From Lichenicola sp964247755 (lineage in GTDB: Bacteria; Pseudomonadota; Alphaproteobacteria; Acetobacterales; Acetobacteraceae), in the NCBI GenBank assembly GCA_964247755.1, contig CAXTVX010000002.1:109743-173742 (forward strand): a stretch of DNA of 64,000 bases. Reading direction: 5' to 3'. This document shows, piece by piece, positions 26,837-37,341 of the stretch. The notes under the pieces are model-generated. The model was not told where the DNA came from. It worked only from the letters and a program-made list of their open reading frames with translations, and did not search any database. Numbering within the stretch: position 1 is the stretch's first letter; every line of letters starts with the position of its first letter. The translations under genes were made by a program, and so were the position numbers.

Positions 26837-26954
26837 GGTGCTCCTCGTTGGCGCCAGGCGCGCCTCAACGCGGGGCTGCCTCGGACGAGCGGCCACCGTC
26901 GTCGGGGGGTGTGGCGGAAACCGCCGACAGGGTCAAGAACGGGACGGAACCGCG

Positions 26955-27722
26955 TCAGGACAGGCCCAGCACGTCCTCCATGCCGAACAGCCCGGGCGGG
27001 CGGCCAGCGGTCCACAGCGCCGCGCGCACCGCGCCGGCGGCGAACACGCGCCGGTCGAAGGCGCGGTGGGTCAGCGCGATCTGCTCCGAGCCGGCGGTGA
27101 AGGACAGGGTGTGCTCGCCCACCACCTCCCCGCCGCGCAGGGCGGCAAAGCCGATCGCCCCGGGGCGCCGCGGGCCGGTGGACCCGTCGCGGCCGCCGTA
27201 GCGCAGCGCCGCCAGCTCCGCCCCCCGCGCCTGCGCCACCGCCCGGCCCAGCGCCAGCGCGGTGCCGGACGGCGCATCGGCCTTGTGCCGGTGGTGCATC
27301 TCCAGGATCTCGGCGTCGTACTCGTCGGCGTCCAGGGCGGCCGCCACCATCCCGGCGAGGCGGGTGACCAGGGCGACGCCGGGCGAGAAGTTGGCCGCCT
27401 GCACCACCGCAACCCGCGACGACGCTTGGCGCACCGCCGCCTGCGCTGCGTCGGACAGGCCGGTCGTGCCGAGCACCCAGGCGGTTCCGGCATCGGCCAG
27501 GACGGCGGCGTGGGCGGAGGCCGCGTCGGCATGGGTGAAGTCGATCACCGCCTCGGCGAGGCGAGCGAGGTCGTCGATCCGCTCGAACACCGGAACCGCG
27601 ATCCCTGCCGCCTCGGCCCCGGGCCGGGCGACGCCGCCGACCAGCTCCGCCCCCGCGCGGGCCACCTCCTCGACCAGGAGACGGCCGACCCGGCCGGTGA
27701 TGCCGGCGATGCCTATGCGCAC
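26955..27722 (-). CDS. dapB: 4-hydroxy-tetrahydrodipicolinate reductase DapB
   Basis: NAD(P)H-dependent step of the diaminopimelate/lysine pathway. Rossmann motif GIAGITGRVGRLL at the start, VIDFTHADA, GTTGLS, the catalytic segment EMHHRHKADAPSGTAL, and a C-terminal NAD region ending GLFGMEDVLGL. The GTG at 27722 gives the family's normal start (VRIGIAG, 255 residues); a GTG at 27776 would add 18 residues. Neither has a clear ribosome-binding site. A run of nine C (coding strand) lies just upstream of the longer start. Confidence 0.94.
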   Translation of the reverse strand: MRIGIAGITGRVGRLLVEEVARAGAELVGGVARPGAEAAGIAVPVFERIDDLARLAEAVIDFTHADAASAHAAVLADAGTAWVLGTTGLSDAAQAAVRQASSRVAVVQAANFSPGVALVTRLAGMVAAALDADEYDAEILEMHHRHKADAPSGTALALGRAVAQARGAELAALRYGGRDGSTGPRRPGAIGFAALRGGEVVGEHTLSFTAGSEQIALTHRAFDRRVFAAGAVRAALWTAGRPPGLFGMEDVLGLS

Positions 27723-27780
27723 GAGAAAAGACGGCGCGACCACGAGGATCGCGCCGCCGACGTTCGCCCATGGCACGGGT

Positions 27781-27789
27781 GGGGGGGGG
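27781..27789. repeat. Homopolymeric G9 tract upstream of dapB
   Basis: Nine consecutive G on the plus strand (C9 on the dapB coding strand), 58 bp upstream of the GTG at 27722 and 5 bp upstream of the alternative GTG at 27776. Tracts this long are prone to slipped-strand length change. Because it is probably non-coding, any effect would be on dapB transcription or translation initiation. Confidence 0.6.
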
Positions 27790-27886
27790 ACGTTACCAAG
27801 GACGGCAAAAGCTAGGCTCCGAGGCAGACGGATTTCAACAAGATCAGCCCGGCGGCGACCAGGCTCACGCAGTTGCTACCATATCC

Positions 27887-29026
27887 TCAGCCACGACCCT
27901 CGAAGAAGTCGCGCACCCGGCCGAAGAACCCTTCGGTGTCCGGGTTGCTCTTCTCGTTCTCGCCAGCCTCGGCCTGGAACTCCTCGAGCAGCTCGCGCTG
28001 CCGCTTGGTCAGGTGGCGCGGCGTTTCCACCGCGAACACCACGTACATGTCGCCACGTGCGGCGGAGCGCAGCACGGAAAAGCCCTTGTTGCGCAGGCGG
28101 TGCTGGTCGCCGGTCTGGGAGCCGGCCGGCACCGTCAGCCTGGTGCGCGACCCGTCCACCACCGGCACCTCGACGTGGCCGCCAAGTGCTGCGGTGGCCA
28201 TGTCGAGCGGCACCCGGACCAGGATCGTGGAGCCGTCGCGCTGGAAGATCTCGTGCGGCTTCACGCCGACATGAAGGTAGAGGTCGCCGTTGGGCACGCC
28301 CTGAGGTCCCGCCTCGCCCTCGCCCTGCACGCGCAGGCGGGTGCCGTCCTCGATGCCGGCCGGGATGTCGACCGAGAGGGAGCGCTCCTTCTCCACCGTG
28401 CCGGCGCCGCGGCACGTCTTGCACGGGTTGCGCACCACCTTGCCGGCGCCGCCGCAGGTGGGGCAGCCGCGCTCGACCAGGAAGAAGCCCTGCTGCGCCC
28501 GAACCTTGCCGGCACCGTGGCAGGTCGGACAGGTCTCGGCGCCGCGGCTCTTGTCCTCCGAGCCGGTGCCGGAGCAGGTCTCGCAGGTCACGCGGCTCGG
28601 CACACGCAGCGGCACCTTGATGCCGGTGAACGCGTCGGTCAGGCCGATCTCGACCTGGGCGCGTATGTCGGCACCGGTGCGGCCCCTGCCGCCGCCGCGA
28701 CGCCCGCCGCCCATCATGTCGCCGAACACCTGGTCGAAGATGTCGCCGAGGCCACCCTCGAAGCCGCCGGCGCCGAAGCCGCCGGCGCCGGGACCGCCGT
28801 TCTCGAACGCGGCGTGGCCGTAGCGATCGTAGGCCCCGCGCTTCTGCTCGTCCTTCAGGACGTCGTAGGCCTCGTTGAGCTCCTTGAACCGGGACTCCGC
28901 ACCCTTGTCGCCCGGATTGCGGTCCGGGTGGTACTTCATGGCCAGCTTGCGGTACGCCTTCTTCAGGTCGTCCGCGGAGGCGTCCCGGGCGACCTCGAGG
29001 GTCGCATAGTAGTCCTGCTTGGCCAT
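27887..29026 (-). CDS. dnaJ: Chaperone DnaJ
   Basis: Hsp40 co-chaperone that delivers substrate to DnaK and stimulates its ATPase. There are 379 residues: J domain with KYHPDRNPG (about 30-38), Gly/Phe-rich linker (GGFGAGGFEGG), four zinc-finger repeats CETCSGTG, CPTCHGAG, CPTCGGAG and CKTCRGAG, then the C-terminal substrate domains. ATG 29026 has GAGG 9 nt upstream. It follows dnaK on the same strand, with 163 bp and two hairpins between them. Confidence 0.97.
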   Translation of the reverse strand: MAKQDYYATLEVARDASADDLKKAYRKLAMKYHPDRNPGDKGAESRFKELNEAYDVLKDEQKRGAYDRYGHAAFENGGPGAGGFGAGGFEGGLGDIFDQVFGDMMGGGRRGGGRGRTGADIRAQVEIGLTDAFTGIKVPLRVPSRVTCETCSGTGSEDKSRGAETCPTCHGAGKVRAQQGFFLVERGCPTCGGAGKVVRNPCKTCRGAGTVEKERSLSVDIPAGIEDGTRLRVQGEGEAGPQGVPNGDLYLHVGVKPHEIFQRDGSTILVRVPLDMATAALGGHVEVPVVDGSRTRLTVPAGSQTGDQHRLRNKGFSVLRSAARGDMYVVFAVETPRHLTKRQRELLEEFQAEAGENEKSNPDTEGFFGRVRDFFEGRG

Positions 29027-29108
29027 AGGTTCCTCATCGGCGGCCCGGTCGCATCCCGTATCGGGCACGCGCGGCCGTCATGTCGTGCATCAACGCCGTC
29101 CATGACGA

Positions 29109-29136
29109 CGCCCGCCTTCAGGATGAAGCGCGGGCG
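29109..29136. terminator. Hairpin in the dnaK-dnaJ gap (distal)
   Basis: CGCCCGC-CTTCA, loop GGA, TGAAG-C-GCGGGCG: a 12-bp stem with one bulged C. It lies 54 bp past the dnaK stop, with no following U-tract on the minus strand, so it may be an attenuator or an mRNA-stability element rather than a full terminator. Confidence 0.5.
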
Positions 29137-29158
29137 CCCTTACACATGTCGCCGGCCC

Positions 29159-29178
29159 CCGGGCGCCGGAGCGCCCGG
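29159..29178. terminator. Hairpin in the dnaK-dnaJ gap (proximal)
   Basis: A perfect 8-bp stem CCGGGCGC / GCGCCCGG with loop CGGA lies 11 bp after the dnaK stop codon. Together with the second hairpin at 29109-29136 it would lower dnaJ expression relative to dnaK, as commonly seen in dnaKJ operons. No U run follows. Confidence 0.5.
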
Positions 29179-29189
29179 TTCCGGTCCGG

Positions 29190-31145
<1,956 letters not shown>

Positions 31146-31288
31146 CCTATTTCTCCTGGTCAGCGGCAGCGCGCAGCCCGAAGCACCGGGCGCTGTCCTT
31201 TGGAAGTCCGAACCGTTCCGGGGAGCGGGCGCCTGCCCGACACCCCGCTCATCCACGCCCCGTCCACGGGGACAGGCGGCCTGGCACC

Positions 31289-31317
31289 GATGTATTCAGG
31301 CCCGACCGCCACGACAA
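31289..31317 (-). promoter_or_regulatory. Candidate dnaK promoter
   Basis: On the minus strand TTGTCG (31317-31312), 17 bp, TACATC (31294-31289), about 145 bp before the dnaK start and just past the grpE stop. The -35 is preceded by C (CTTG), as in heat-shock (RpoH) promoters of alphaproteobacteria, but the -10 fit is only partial. No CIRCE inverted repeat is present. Confidence 0.3.
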
Positions 31318-31356
31318 GCCCCGCCCCGGCCATAGGCCGGAACGAGGCGGCGGCGA

Positions 31357-32076
31357 TCAGACAGTGCGGTCGAGGCCGACCGGGTCCACCGCCGGCGCCC
31401 CCGCCGGTGCCCCCGCTGGTGCCACGTCGGGTGCCCTGGCCACCACCACCATGGCCGGCTTCAGCAGGCGGCCGTTCAGGGTCCAGGCCGAGGTCCAGGC
31501 CTGGATCACGGTGCCGGGCGGATGGTCCGCGGTCGGCTGCTCTGCCATCGCCTGGTGCAGGTTGGCGTCGAACGCCGCACCGGTGGGATCGGCGCCGGTG
31601 ATGCCGTTGCGCTCCAGGATGCCGAGGAACGAGCGCTCGACCCCCTCGAAGCCCTCGCGCAGCCGGGTCACCACCGGGCTGTCGTTGGCGTCCGGCGGCG
31701 GCAGGCTGGACAGGCCGCGGCGCAGGTTCTCCGCCGCCTCGACCACGTCCTTGGCGAACTTCTGCACCGCGTACTGGCGGGCGTCGTCGACATCGCGCCG
31801 GGCGCGGTTGCGGACGTTCTGGGTCTCGGCCTCCGCGCGCATCCACTTCTCGCGCATCGCCTCCAGCTCGGCCTCCAGCGTGCCGATCCGCTCGCTCGCC
31901 GCCTGCATCAGCGCGTCCGGGCCATCGCCCGGCTCGTCGGTGACGGGAGCGGACGCGGGACCGGGCTGCGGCGCCTGGTCGAAGCGTGGCACCGGCCGGG
32001 TGGCCGGCGGCGCGTCTCGGAAGCTGTCGCTGGAACTGGTCATCGTCTCGCCGGCATGAGGCTGGGTTTCGTCCAT
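31357..32076 (-). CDS. grpE: Nucleotide exchange factor GrpE
   Basis: Exchanges ADP for ATP on DnaK. The long N-terminal coiled coil (ERIGTLEAELEAMREKWMRAEAETQNVRNR) is followed by KFAKDVVEAAENLRRGL and the beta domain with HQAMAEQPTADHPPGTVIQAW..GRLLKPAMVVVAR, the GrpE signature. With ATG 32076 it has 239 residues; ATG at 32043 (11 codons later) has a slightly better GAGA-type ribosome-binding site and is an alternative. The C terminus carries an Ala/Pro repeat (APAGAPAGAPA). It is divergent from the response regulator. Confidence 0.95.
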   Translation of the reverse strand: MDETQPHAGETMTSSSDSFRDAPPATRPVPRFDQAPQPGPASAPVTDEPGDGPDALMQAASERIGTLEAELEAMREKWMRAEAETQNVRNRARRDVDDARQYAVQKFAKDVVEAAENLRRGLSSLPPPDANDSPVVTRLREGFEGVERSFLGILERNGITGADPTGAAFDANLHQAMAEQPTADHPPGTVIQAWTSAWTLNGRLLKPAMVVVARAPDVAPAGAPAGAPAVDPVGLDRTV

Positions 32077-32138
32077 GGCGGTGAAGTAGGGCACCGCCCC
32101 GGCATGGACAAGGCGTCGCGGCGCAGGCGGGGCACCGA

Positions 32139-32168
32139 TTGGCTCCCGCGGTCGTTTCGCGCCACAAT
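32139..32168 (+). promoter_or_regulatory. Candidate promoter of the response regulator gene
   Basis: TTGGCT (32139-32144), an 18-bp spacer, CACAAT (32163-32168), 40 bp before the response-regulator ATG. The -10 matches four of six consensus positions. It lies within the 131-bp region divergent from grpE. Confidence 0.3.
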
Positions 32169-32207
32169 CGCGCCGCAATCAGGCGCGCGGCAACCAGGAG
32201 CCCGGCG

Positions 32208-32918
32208 ATGGAGCCGACCAAGCACACGATCGCGCTCGTCGACGACGACCGCAACATCCTCACCTCGGTGTCGATGACGCTGGAAGCGGAGGGCTTCGCG
32301 GTGCGCAGCTACACCGACGGCGAGAGTGCGCTGGCCAGCCTGTCGGCACGGCCGGTCGACCTCGCGGTACTGGACATCAAGATGCCGCGCATGGACGGGA
32401 TGGAGCTGCTGCAGCGCCTGCGCGCCCGCTCGCAGATGCCGGTGATCTTCCTGACCTCCAAGGACGAGGAGGTGGACCAGCTGATGGGACTCAGGCTGGG
32501 GGCGGACGACTACATCACCAAGCCGTTCTCGCAGCGCCTGCTGCTGGAGCGGATACGCGCCCTGCTGCGTCGCGGCGAGGTGCTCCGGGCGGAAGCGGCG
32601 GGGGCCGCACCCCAGGGCGTGATGGTGCGAGGCCTGCTGTCGCTGGACGAGACCCGGCACCAGTGCCTGTGGCGCGGCACCGACATCCAGCTCACCGTGA
32701 CCGAGTTCCTGCTGGTCAAGGCGCTGGGCGCCCGGCCCGGGCTGGTGAAGTCGCGCGACCAGCTGATCGACGCCGCCTATGGCGAGAACATCTACGTCGA
32801 CGACCGCACCATCGACAGCCACATCAAGCGGGTGCGCAAGAAATTCAGGCAGGTGGACGAGGGGTTCAACCACATCGAGACGCTGTACGGCATCGGCTAC
32901 CGCTACAAGGAGGAATGA
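32208..32918 (+). CDS. chvI: OmpR-family response regulator, ChvI-like
   Basis: Cytoplasmic transcription regulator, 236 residues. The receiver domain has acidic DDD at 12-14, phosphoacceptor D56 in LAVLDIKMPRMDGMEL, and the TSKDEE lysine loop. The C-terminal winged helix contains LTVTEFLLVKAL...GLVKSRDQLIDAAYGENIYVDDRTIDSHIKRVRKKF, very like ChvI/ExoR-controlled regulators of alphaproteobacteria. AGGAG lies 9 nt before the ATG. The stop overlaps the kinase ATG (ATGA). ChvI itself senses acidity through ExoR in Rhizobiales; conservation of that signal here is inference. Confidence 0.88.
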   Translation: MEPTKHTIALVDDDRNILTSVSMTLEAEGFAVRSYTDGESALASLSARPVDLAVLDIKMPRMDGMELLQRLRARSQMPVIFLTSKDEEVDQLMGLRLGADDYITKPFSQRLLLERIRALLRRGEVLRAEAAGAAPQGVMVRGLLSLDETRHQCLWRGTDIQLTVTEFLLVKALGARPGLVKSRDQLIDAAYGENIYVDDRTIDSHIKRVRKKFRQVDEGFNHIETLYGIGYRYKEE

Positions 32919-34657
32919 CGCCACCGATGCAGCTGATGGCCGCCGCCCCGACGACCGGGGCGCCGCCCTTCCTGGTCCGTCGCCGCTGGGTGTCGCCGAT
33001 GATGCGGCGCATCCTGCTGGTCAACGCCCTGCCGCTGGCGCTGCTGGTGGCGACGCTGCTCTACCTCAACCAGTTCCAGAACAGCCTGCTGGAGGCCGAG
33101 GTCAGCAGCCTGCGCGAGCAGGCGCGGATCTACGCGGGGGCACTCGGGCAGTCAGCGGTGGCGCCGGCGCCCAAGGACGCCGGCCACGGCGCCAGGCGCG
33201 TCCACCCCGGCAGGCAGCCCCCGCCGGGGGAGCCGTTCGTGCTGGTGCAGCTTCTGGCGCGGCCGCTGCTGCTCCGTCTGACCGAGCCGAGCCCGAGCGC
33301 GCATGCCAGGCTGTTCGCGCCGGACGGGCAGCAGATCGCCGACAGCCGGGCCGACACGCCGGGCGGATACCACGCACGCCCCGACGAGCGCGACGCGGCG
33401 CCGGGATTGCCGGACCGCGCGGCACGTCTGCTGCAGCAGCTCTACGACCGGCTGCTGAGCCTGATGCCGCACCGGCTGGTGCCGACGCTGGGACCCAACG
33501 CCGATCCGAACGCGCAACCGGAGGTGCGCGAGCAGCTCCGCTTCGGCGACTCCGACAGCACCGAGACGGCGCCCTTCATCCGGCGCACCGCCGACCACCG
33601 GCTGCTGGTCACGGTGGCCGAGCCGGTGATGCATGACGGGCAGACGGTGGGCATCATCCAGCTCACCCGAGAAGCGCGCGAGGTGGACCGCTCGCTGTTC
33701 GCGGTGCGCTCCTCCATCCTGGTGCTGTTCGTGGTGGCGCTCGCCATCACTGTGCTGCTGTCCTGGTACCTGGCGCAGACCATCGCCCGGCCGCTGCTGG
33801 GCCTGGCCGCGTCGGCGCACGTGATGCGCGAGACCATCGGCCGTACCGGCAGCGTGCCGCCGGGGCTGCTGGCCAGGCGCGACGAGCTGGGCGAGCTGGC
33901 GCAGGCGCTGGAGGAGAGCGCGCGGGCGTTATGGGCGCGGATGGACGCGATCGAGCGCTTCGCCGCCGACGTCAGCCACGAGATCAAGAACCCGCTGTCC
34001 TCCATACGCTCGGCGATCGAGACGCTGATGCGTACCCTGGACCCGGACCAGCAGCGCCGCCTGCTGGCGATCATCAACCAGGACGTGCGCCGGCTCGACC
34101 GGCTGATCACCGACATCTCGGACGCGAGCCGGATCGACGCCGAGCTGTCGCGCTCGCACACCGAGCCGGTGGCGGTGCTGCCGATCCTGTCGGTGCTGGC
34201 CGAGATCAACGGGGCGACGCGCAAGGACGGCGACCCGGTGATCGTGGTCGAGGCACCGGCGGCACCGTCGCGTCCGCTGCTGGCGGAAGCGGTGGAGGAC
34301 CGGCTGGTGCAGGTGCTGCGCAACCTGCTGGGCAACGCCGCCTCCTTCTCGCCTCCCGGTGGGCGGATCGTGCTGTCGGTGTCCGAGCTGCCGGGATCGG
34401 TGCCGGGCATGCTGGAGATCGCGGTGGCGGACGAGGGGCCCGGCATCCCCGCCGCCAAGCTCGACAGCATCTTCGACCGGTTCTACTCCGAGCGGCCGGC
34501 AGGGGAGCATTTCGGCCAGCATTCCGGTCTGGGCCTGTCGATCAGCCGGCAGATCGTCGAGGCGCTGCGCGGCCGGATCTCGGCGGAGAACCGGATCGAC
34601 GAGGCCGGGCGCGTGGTGGGCGCACGGTTCGTGGTCCGGCTGCCGCGCGCCGCCTGA
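32915..34657 (+). CDS. chvG: Sensor histidine kinase, ChvG-like
   Basis: Membrane sensor of 580 residues, partner of the regulator just upstream (4-bp overlap, ribosome-binding site AAGGAGGA inside the regulator gene). TM1 lies at about 32-52, followed by a large periplasmic sensor region (53-265) with Pro-rich loops, TM2 at about 266-288 (ILVLFVVALAITVLLSW), a HAMP domain, the H-box FAADVSHEIKNPLSSI with H355, then N (LLGNAASFSPPGG), G1 (VADEGPGIP) and G2 (HSGLGLSISRQI) boxes. All catalytic elements are intact. The periplasmic SDSTETAPFIRRTADHRLLVTVAEPV segment is typical of ChvG-type sensors. Confidence 0.9.
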   Translation: MTPPMQLMAAAPTTGAPPFLVRRRWVSPMMRRILLVNALPLALLVATLLYLNQFQNSLLEAEVSSLREQARIYAGALGQSAVAPAPKDAGHGARRVHPGRQPPPGEPFVLVQLLARPLLLRLTEPSPSAHARLFAPDGQQIADSRADTPGGYHARPDERDAAPGLPDRAARLLQQLYDRLLSLMPHRLVPTLGPNADPNAQPEVREQLRFGDSDSTETAPFIRRTADHRLLVTVAEPVMHDGQTVGIIQLTREAREVDRSLFAVRSSILVLFVVALAITVLLSWYLAQTIARPLLGLAASAHVMRETIGRTGSVPPGLLARRDELGELAQALEESARALWARMDAIERFAADVSHEIKNPLSSIRSAIETLMRTLDPDQQRRLLAIINQDVRRLDRLITDISDASRIDAELSRSHTEPVAVLPILSVLAEINGATRKDGDPVIVVEAPAAPSRPLLAEAVEDRLVQVLRNLLGNAASFSPPGGRIVLSVSELPGSVPGMLEIAVADEGPGIPAAKLDSIFDRFYSERPAGEHFGQHSGLGLSISRQIVEALRGRISAENRIDEAGRVVGARFVVRLPRAA

Positions 34658-34755
34658 AGGCTCCCAGGCCCACCCCGTTTTGCGGTGCATGATTTTCCTG
34701 GACAAAGGACGGCCGGTGAGGACGTTCTCGGCGCAACGTTGGGACGGAACGGCAC

Positions 34756-35970
34756 ATGGCATCCATCGCGGCGACGACCGGGCCAGCCGACACCGATCGC
34801 GGTCCCCAGCTCCGCATCCAGGAGTCCGTGGCCGAGGCGCGCCGCGGCAGCGGGCTGCACACCATCTCGGTGTGCCTGCTGCTGCTGACGGTCATGGGCG
34901 TGTTCTACACGCTGTACTTCACCAGCGACATCGTGCTTCCGTTCGTGCTGGCCGGCGTGCTGAACCTGCTGCTGTCGGCGCCGATGCGGTTCCTGAACCA
35001 GCGCCTGCGCATCCCCAAGCCGATCGCCGCCCTGCTGCTGATCGGGCTGCTGTTCGGGATCGTGGGCGCGATCGGGGCGGCGATCTCGGTGCCGGCCTCG
35101 GGCTGGATCGCGCGCGCGCCGGAAAGCCTGCCGGCGCTGCAGCACAAGCTGTCGTTCCTGAACGGGCCGATCCACGCGCTGCAGACCGGCATGCGCAAGC
35201 TGCAGGCCCTGGTGGACCAGGGAACCGCGGTGCCGAACGTCCGCACGGTGGCGGTGCAGCAGTCGGGTACCAGCGGCCTGACCAGCGTCGGCTCGTCGAT
35301 CCTGGTCGGCACGCGGGCGTTCCTGGGGCAGCTGTTCTCCATGCTGCTGATGCTGTTCTTCCTGCTCTACGAGGGCGACAGCCTGCTGCGCCGCTTCGTC
35401 GAGATCATGCCGACCTGGGCCGACAAGCGGCGCACGGTGCAGATCGCCACCGCCATCGAGCACAACGTGTCGCTCTACCTCGCCACCATCACGGTGATGA
35501 ACCTGCTGGTGGGCGCCTTGAACTTCGCGCAGTGCTACGCCCTCGGCCTGCCCAACCCGCTGCTCTGGGGCGTGCTCGCGTTCCTGCTCAACTACATCCC
35601 GATCATCGGGCCGTTCACCGGCATCGTGATCTACTTCCTGGTGGGGCTGTTCGTGTTCCCGTCGGCGCTGCACGCGCTGCTGCCGCCGGCGATCTACCTC
35701 GGCATCCACCTGCTGGAAGGCGAGACGGTCACGCCGCTGCTGCTGGCCAAGCGCTTCACCCTGAACCCGGTGCTGGTGATGGCGTCGCTGCTGTTCTGGG
35801 ACTGGCTGTGGGGGATCCCGGGCGCGTTTCTGAGCGTGCCGCTGCTGGCGGTGTTCAAGATCGTCTGCGACCACGTCGACAGCCTGACCGCGATCGGCCA
35901 CATCGTCGGCGGCGCGCCGAGGCAGCGCCGGCTGCGCCCGGCGATGCCGTTCTCGCGGGCCGCGGAGTAG
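34756..35970 (+). CDS. AI-2E family (PerM/TqsA) permease
   Basis: Polytopic inner-membrane protein, 404 residues, about eight helices. Family markers are the N-terminal helix pair, the amphipathic middle part (120-190), and NLLVGALNFAQCYALGLPNPLLWGVLAFLLNYIPIIGPFTG, the AI-2E transporter signature. The family includes exporters of autoinducer-2 and sodium/proton antiporters; substrate here is unknown. It starts 98 bp after the kinase gene on the same strand and could be in its regulon. Confidence 0.85.
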   Translation: MASIAATTGPADTDRGPQLRIQESVAEARRGSGLHTISVCLLLLTVMGVFYTLYFTSDIVLPFVLAGVLNLLLSAPMRFLNQRLRIPKPIAALLLIGLLFGIVGAIGAAISVPASGWIARAPESLPALQHKLSFLNGPIHALQTGMRKLQALVDQGTAVPNVRTVAVQQSGTSGLTSVGSSILVGTRAFLGQLFSMLLMLFFLLYEGDSLLRRFVEIMPTWADKRRTVQIATAIEHNVSLYLATITVMNLLVGALNFAQCYALGLPNPLLWGVLAFLLNYIPIIGPFTGIVIYFLVGLFVFPSALHALLPPAIYLGIHLLEGETVTPLLLAKRFTLNPVLVMASLLFWDWLWGIPGAFLSVPLLAVFKIVCDHVDSLTAIGHIVGGAPRQRRLRPAMPFSRAAE

Positions 35971-36088
35971 GCGGGACCGGACCGAGCCGTGCCGTCGAGG
36001 TCTGCCACCTGCACCCCGTCGGGCCGGCGCCGGACGAGGGACGGCATCCGCGCGGTCAGGCGTCCCCCGCCCCTCCGGCCGCCCGTAC

Positions 36089-36571
36089 CTAGTCGGCAGG
36101 CTGCGGCTGGGCGCTGTCCCGGGCGTTCATCAGCGCGTGCTCCTGCTGGTGCAGCGCCGCCATCTGGGCGTGGGTGCTCGACGCGATGGCGAGCTGGGCT
36201 GGGGTCAGCATGCTGCGGATCGCCAGCTCGTTGGAGATGCGCTGCGCCTCGACCTGCTGCATCAGCGACACCTCCTGCTGCACCAGCGGCTGCAGGCTCG
36301 TCTCGCTGACGGTGCCGCCGGACAGGATCGCGTCGTCGATCTGTCCGTGCACCGCGCGCAGCTGGGCGTGCAGGCTGGTGGGGCCGTGCTGGGACTGCAT
36401 CAGGGCATGCAGCTTTGCCGTCTGGTCGTCGGTGAGGGTGACGCCTTCCAGCAAGGGGCTGCCGTGGTGCCAGCCGCCGGGGCCGCCGCCGTGCTGGGCC
36501 ATCGCCGGGGCCAGCCCCGCCCCCACGGTGCCGAGCGTGGCCAGGGCGAACAACAACTTCCTGCTGAGCAT
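36089..36571 (-). CDS. Periplasmic Spy/CpxP-like (LTXXQ) protein
   Basis: A 160-residue exported protein. From ATG 36571 (GAGG 9 nt upstream) a Sec signal MLSRKLLFALATLGTVGAGLAPAMA is followed by an all-helical body with two LTXXQ-type motifs, LTDDQTAKLHALM and LTPAQLAIASS, the marks of the Spy/CpxP envelope-stress chaperone superfamily. His- and Gln-rich, without Cys. It sits between a permease and pcp; an association with the ChvG-type sensor is possible but unsupported. Confidence 0.8.
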   Translation of the reverse strand: MLSRKLLFALATLGTVGAGLAPAMAQHGGGPGGWHHGSPLLEGVTLTDDQTAKLHALMQSQHGPTSLHAQLRAVHGQIDDAILSGGTVSETSLQPLVQQEVSLMQQVEAQRISNELAIRSMLTPAQLAIASSTHAQMAALHQQEHALMNARDSAQPQPAD

Positions 36572-36693
36572 CGGATCATCCTCGAATGGCATCCCGGGAC
36601 CGGGCCGGAACCGGGATCGACAGGAGCATGCGCACGCGCTGTAACAGCCAGGCCGGCGTTACGGCGACGGAATGTAACGGTTGGGGAGGACCG

Positions 36694-37341
36694 ATGGCGA
36701 CCCGCATCCTGGTTTCCGGCTTCGAGCCGTTCGGCGGCGAGGCGGTCAACCCGTCGCAGGATGCGGTCGAGGCGCTCGGCCGCCTGGCGCTGCCCGGCAT
36801 CGCGCTGCGCACGGTGGTGCTGCCGACGCGCTTCGGGGCGTCGCTGGCCCGGCTCGACCACGCGCTGGCCGAGTGGCCGGCCGACGTGGTGCTGTCGGTG
36901 GGCCTCGCCGGCGGCCGCGACGGGCTCACGGTGGAGCGGGTGGCGATCAACCTCGACGACGCGCGCATCCCCGACAACGGCGGCGCGCAGCCGGTGGACC
37001 GGCCGGTGGTCGCGGGCGCGCCCGCGGCCTACTTCGCCAACCTGCCGGTCAAGGCGATGGTGGCGGCGATCCGCGCGGCCGGGCTGGAGGCGTCGGTGTC
37101 GCACAGCGCCGGCACCTTCGTATGCAACCACGTGTTCTTCGGCCTGCGCCACCGCGCCGAGACCACTTATCCCGGCCTGCGCTGCGGCTTCGTCCACATC
37201 CCATGGTCGCCGGAGCAGGCGGCCCGCCATGGCGGCCCGGGCCTGGACACGGAGGCGGTGGTGCGCGGCCTGGCCGCAGCGCTCGCCGCGGTGGCGGCCG
37301 GCGCGCCGGAGCCTACGGTCGCGGAAGGCGCCCTGTCCTGA
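36694..37341 (+). CDS. pcp: Pyrrolidone-carboxylate peptidase Pcp
   Basis: Cysteine peptidase that removes N-terminal pyroglutamate. The 215-residue protein shows the full catalytic triad at family positions: E81 (GLTVERVAINLDD), C144 (SAGTFVCNHVFFGL) and H168 (GFVHIPW). N terminus ILVSGFEPFGGEAVNPS is diagnostic. ATG 36694 has GGGGAGGA 3-10 nt upstream; the longer open frame is ignored. Its stop overlaps the methyltransferase start region. Confidence 0.95.
   Translation: MATRILVSGFEPFGGEAVNPSQDAVEALGRLALPGIALRTVVLPTRFGASLARLDHALAEWPADVVLSVGLAGGRDGLTVERVAINLDDARIPDNGGAQPVDRPVVAGAPAAYFANLPVKAMVAAIRAAGLEASVSHSAGTFVCNHVFFGLRHRAETTYPGLRCGFVHIPWSPEQAARHGGPGLDTEAVVRGLAAALAAVAAGAPEPTVAEGALS

Noticed and set aside
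26837..26954. Possible SAM-class riboswitch upstream of metK
   Set aside because: I compared the 118-bp leader with the SAM-II and SAH-type consensus patterns I know and found no matching pseudoknot or core; only short GC stems are present.
31146..31356. CIRCE element for HrcA control of dnaK
   Set aside because: No TTAGCACTC-N9-GAGTGCTAA-like inverted repeat in either the dnaK or grpE upstream region, and no hrcA gene nearby.
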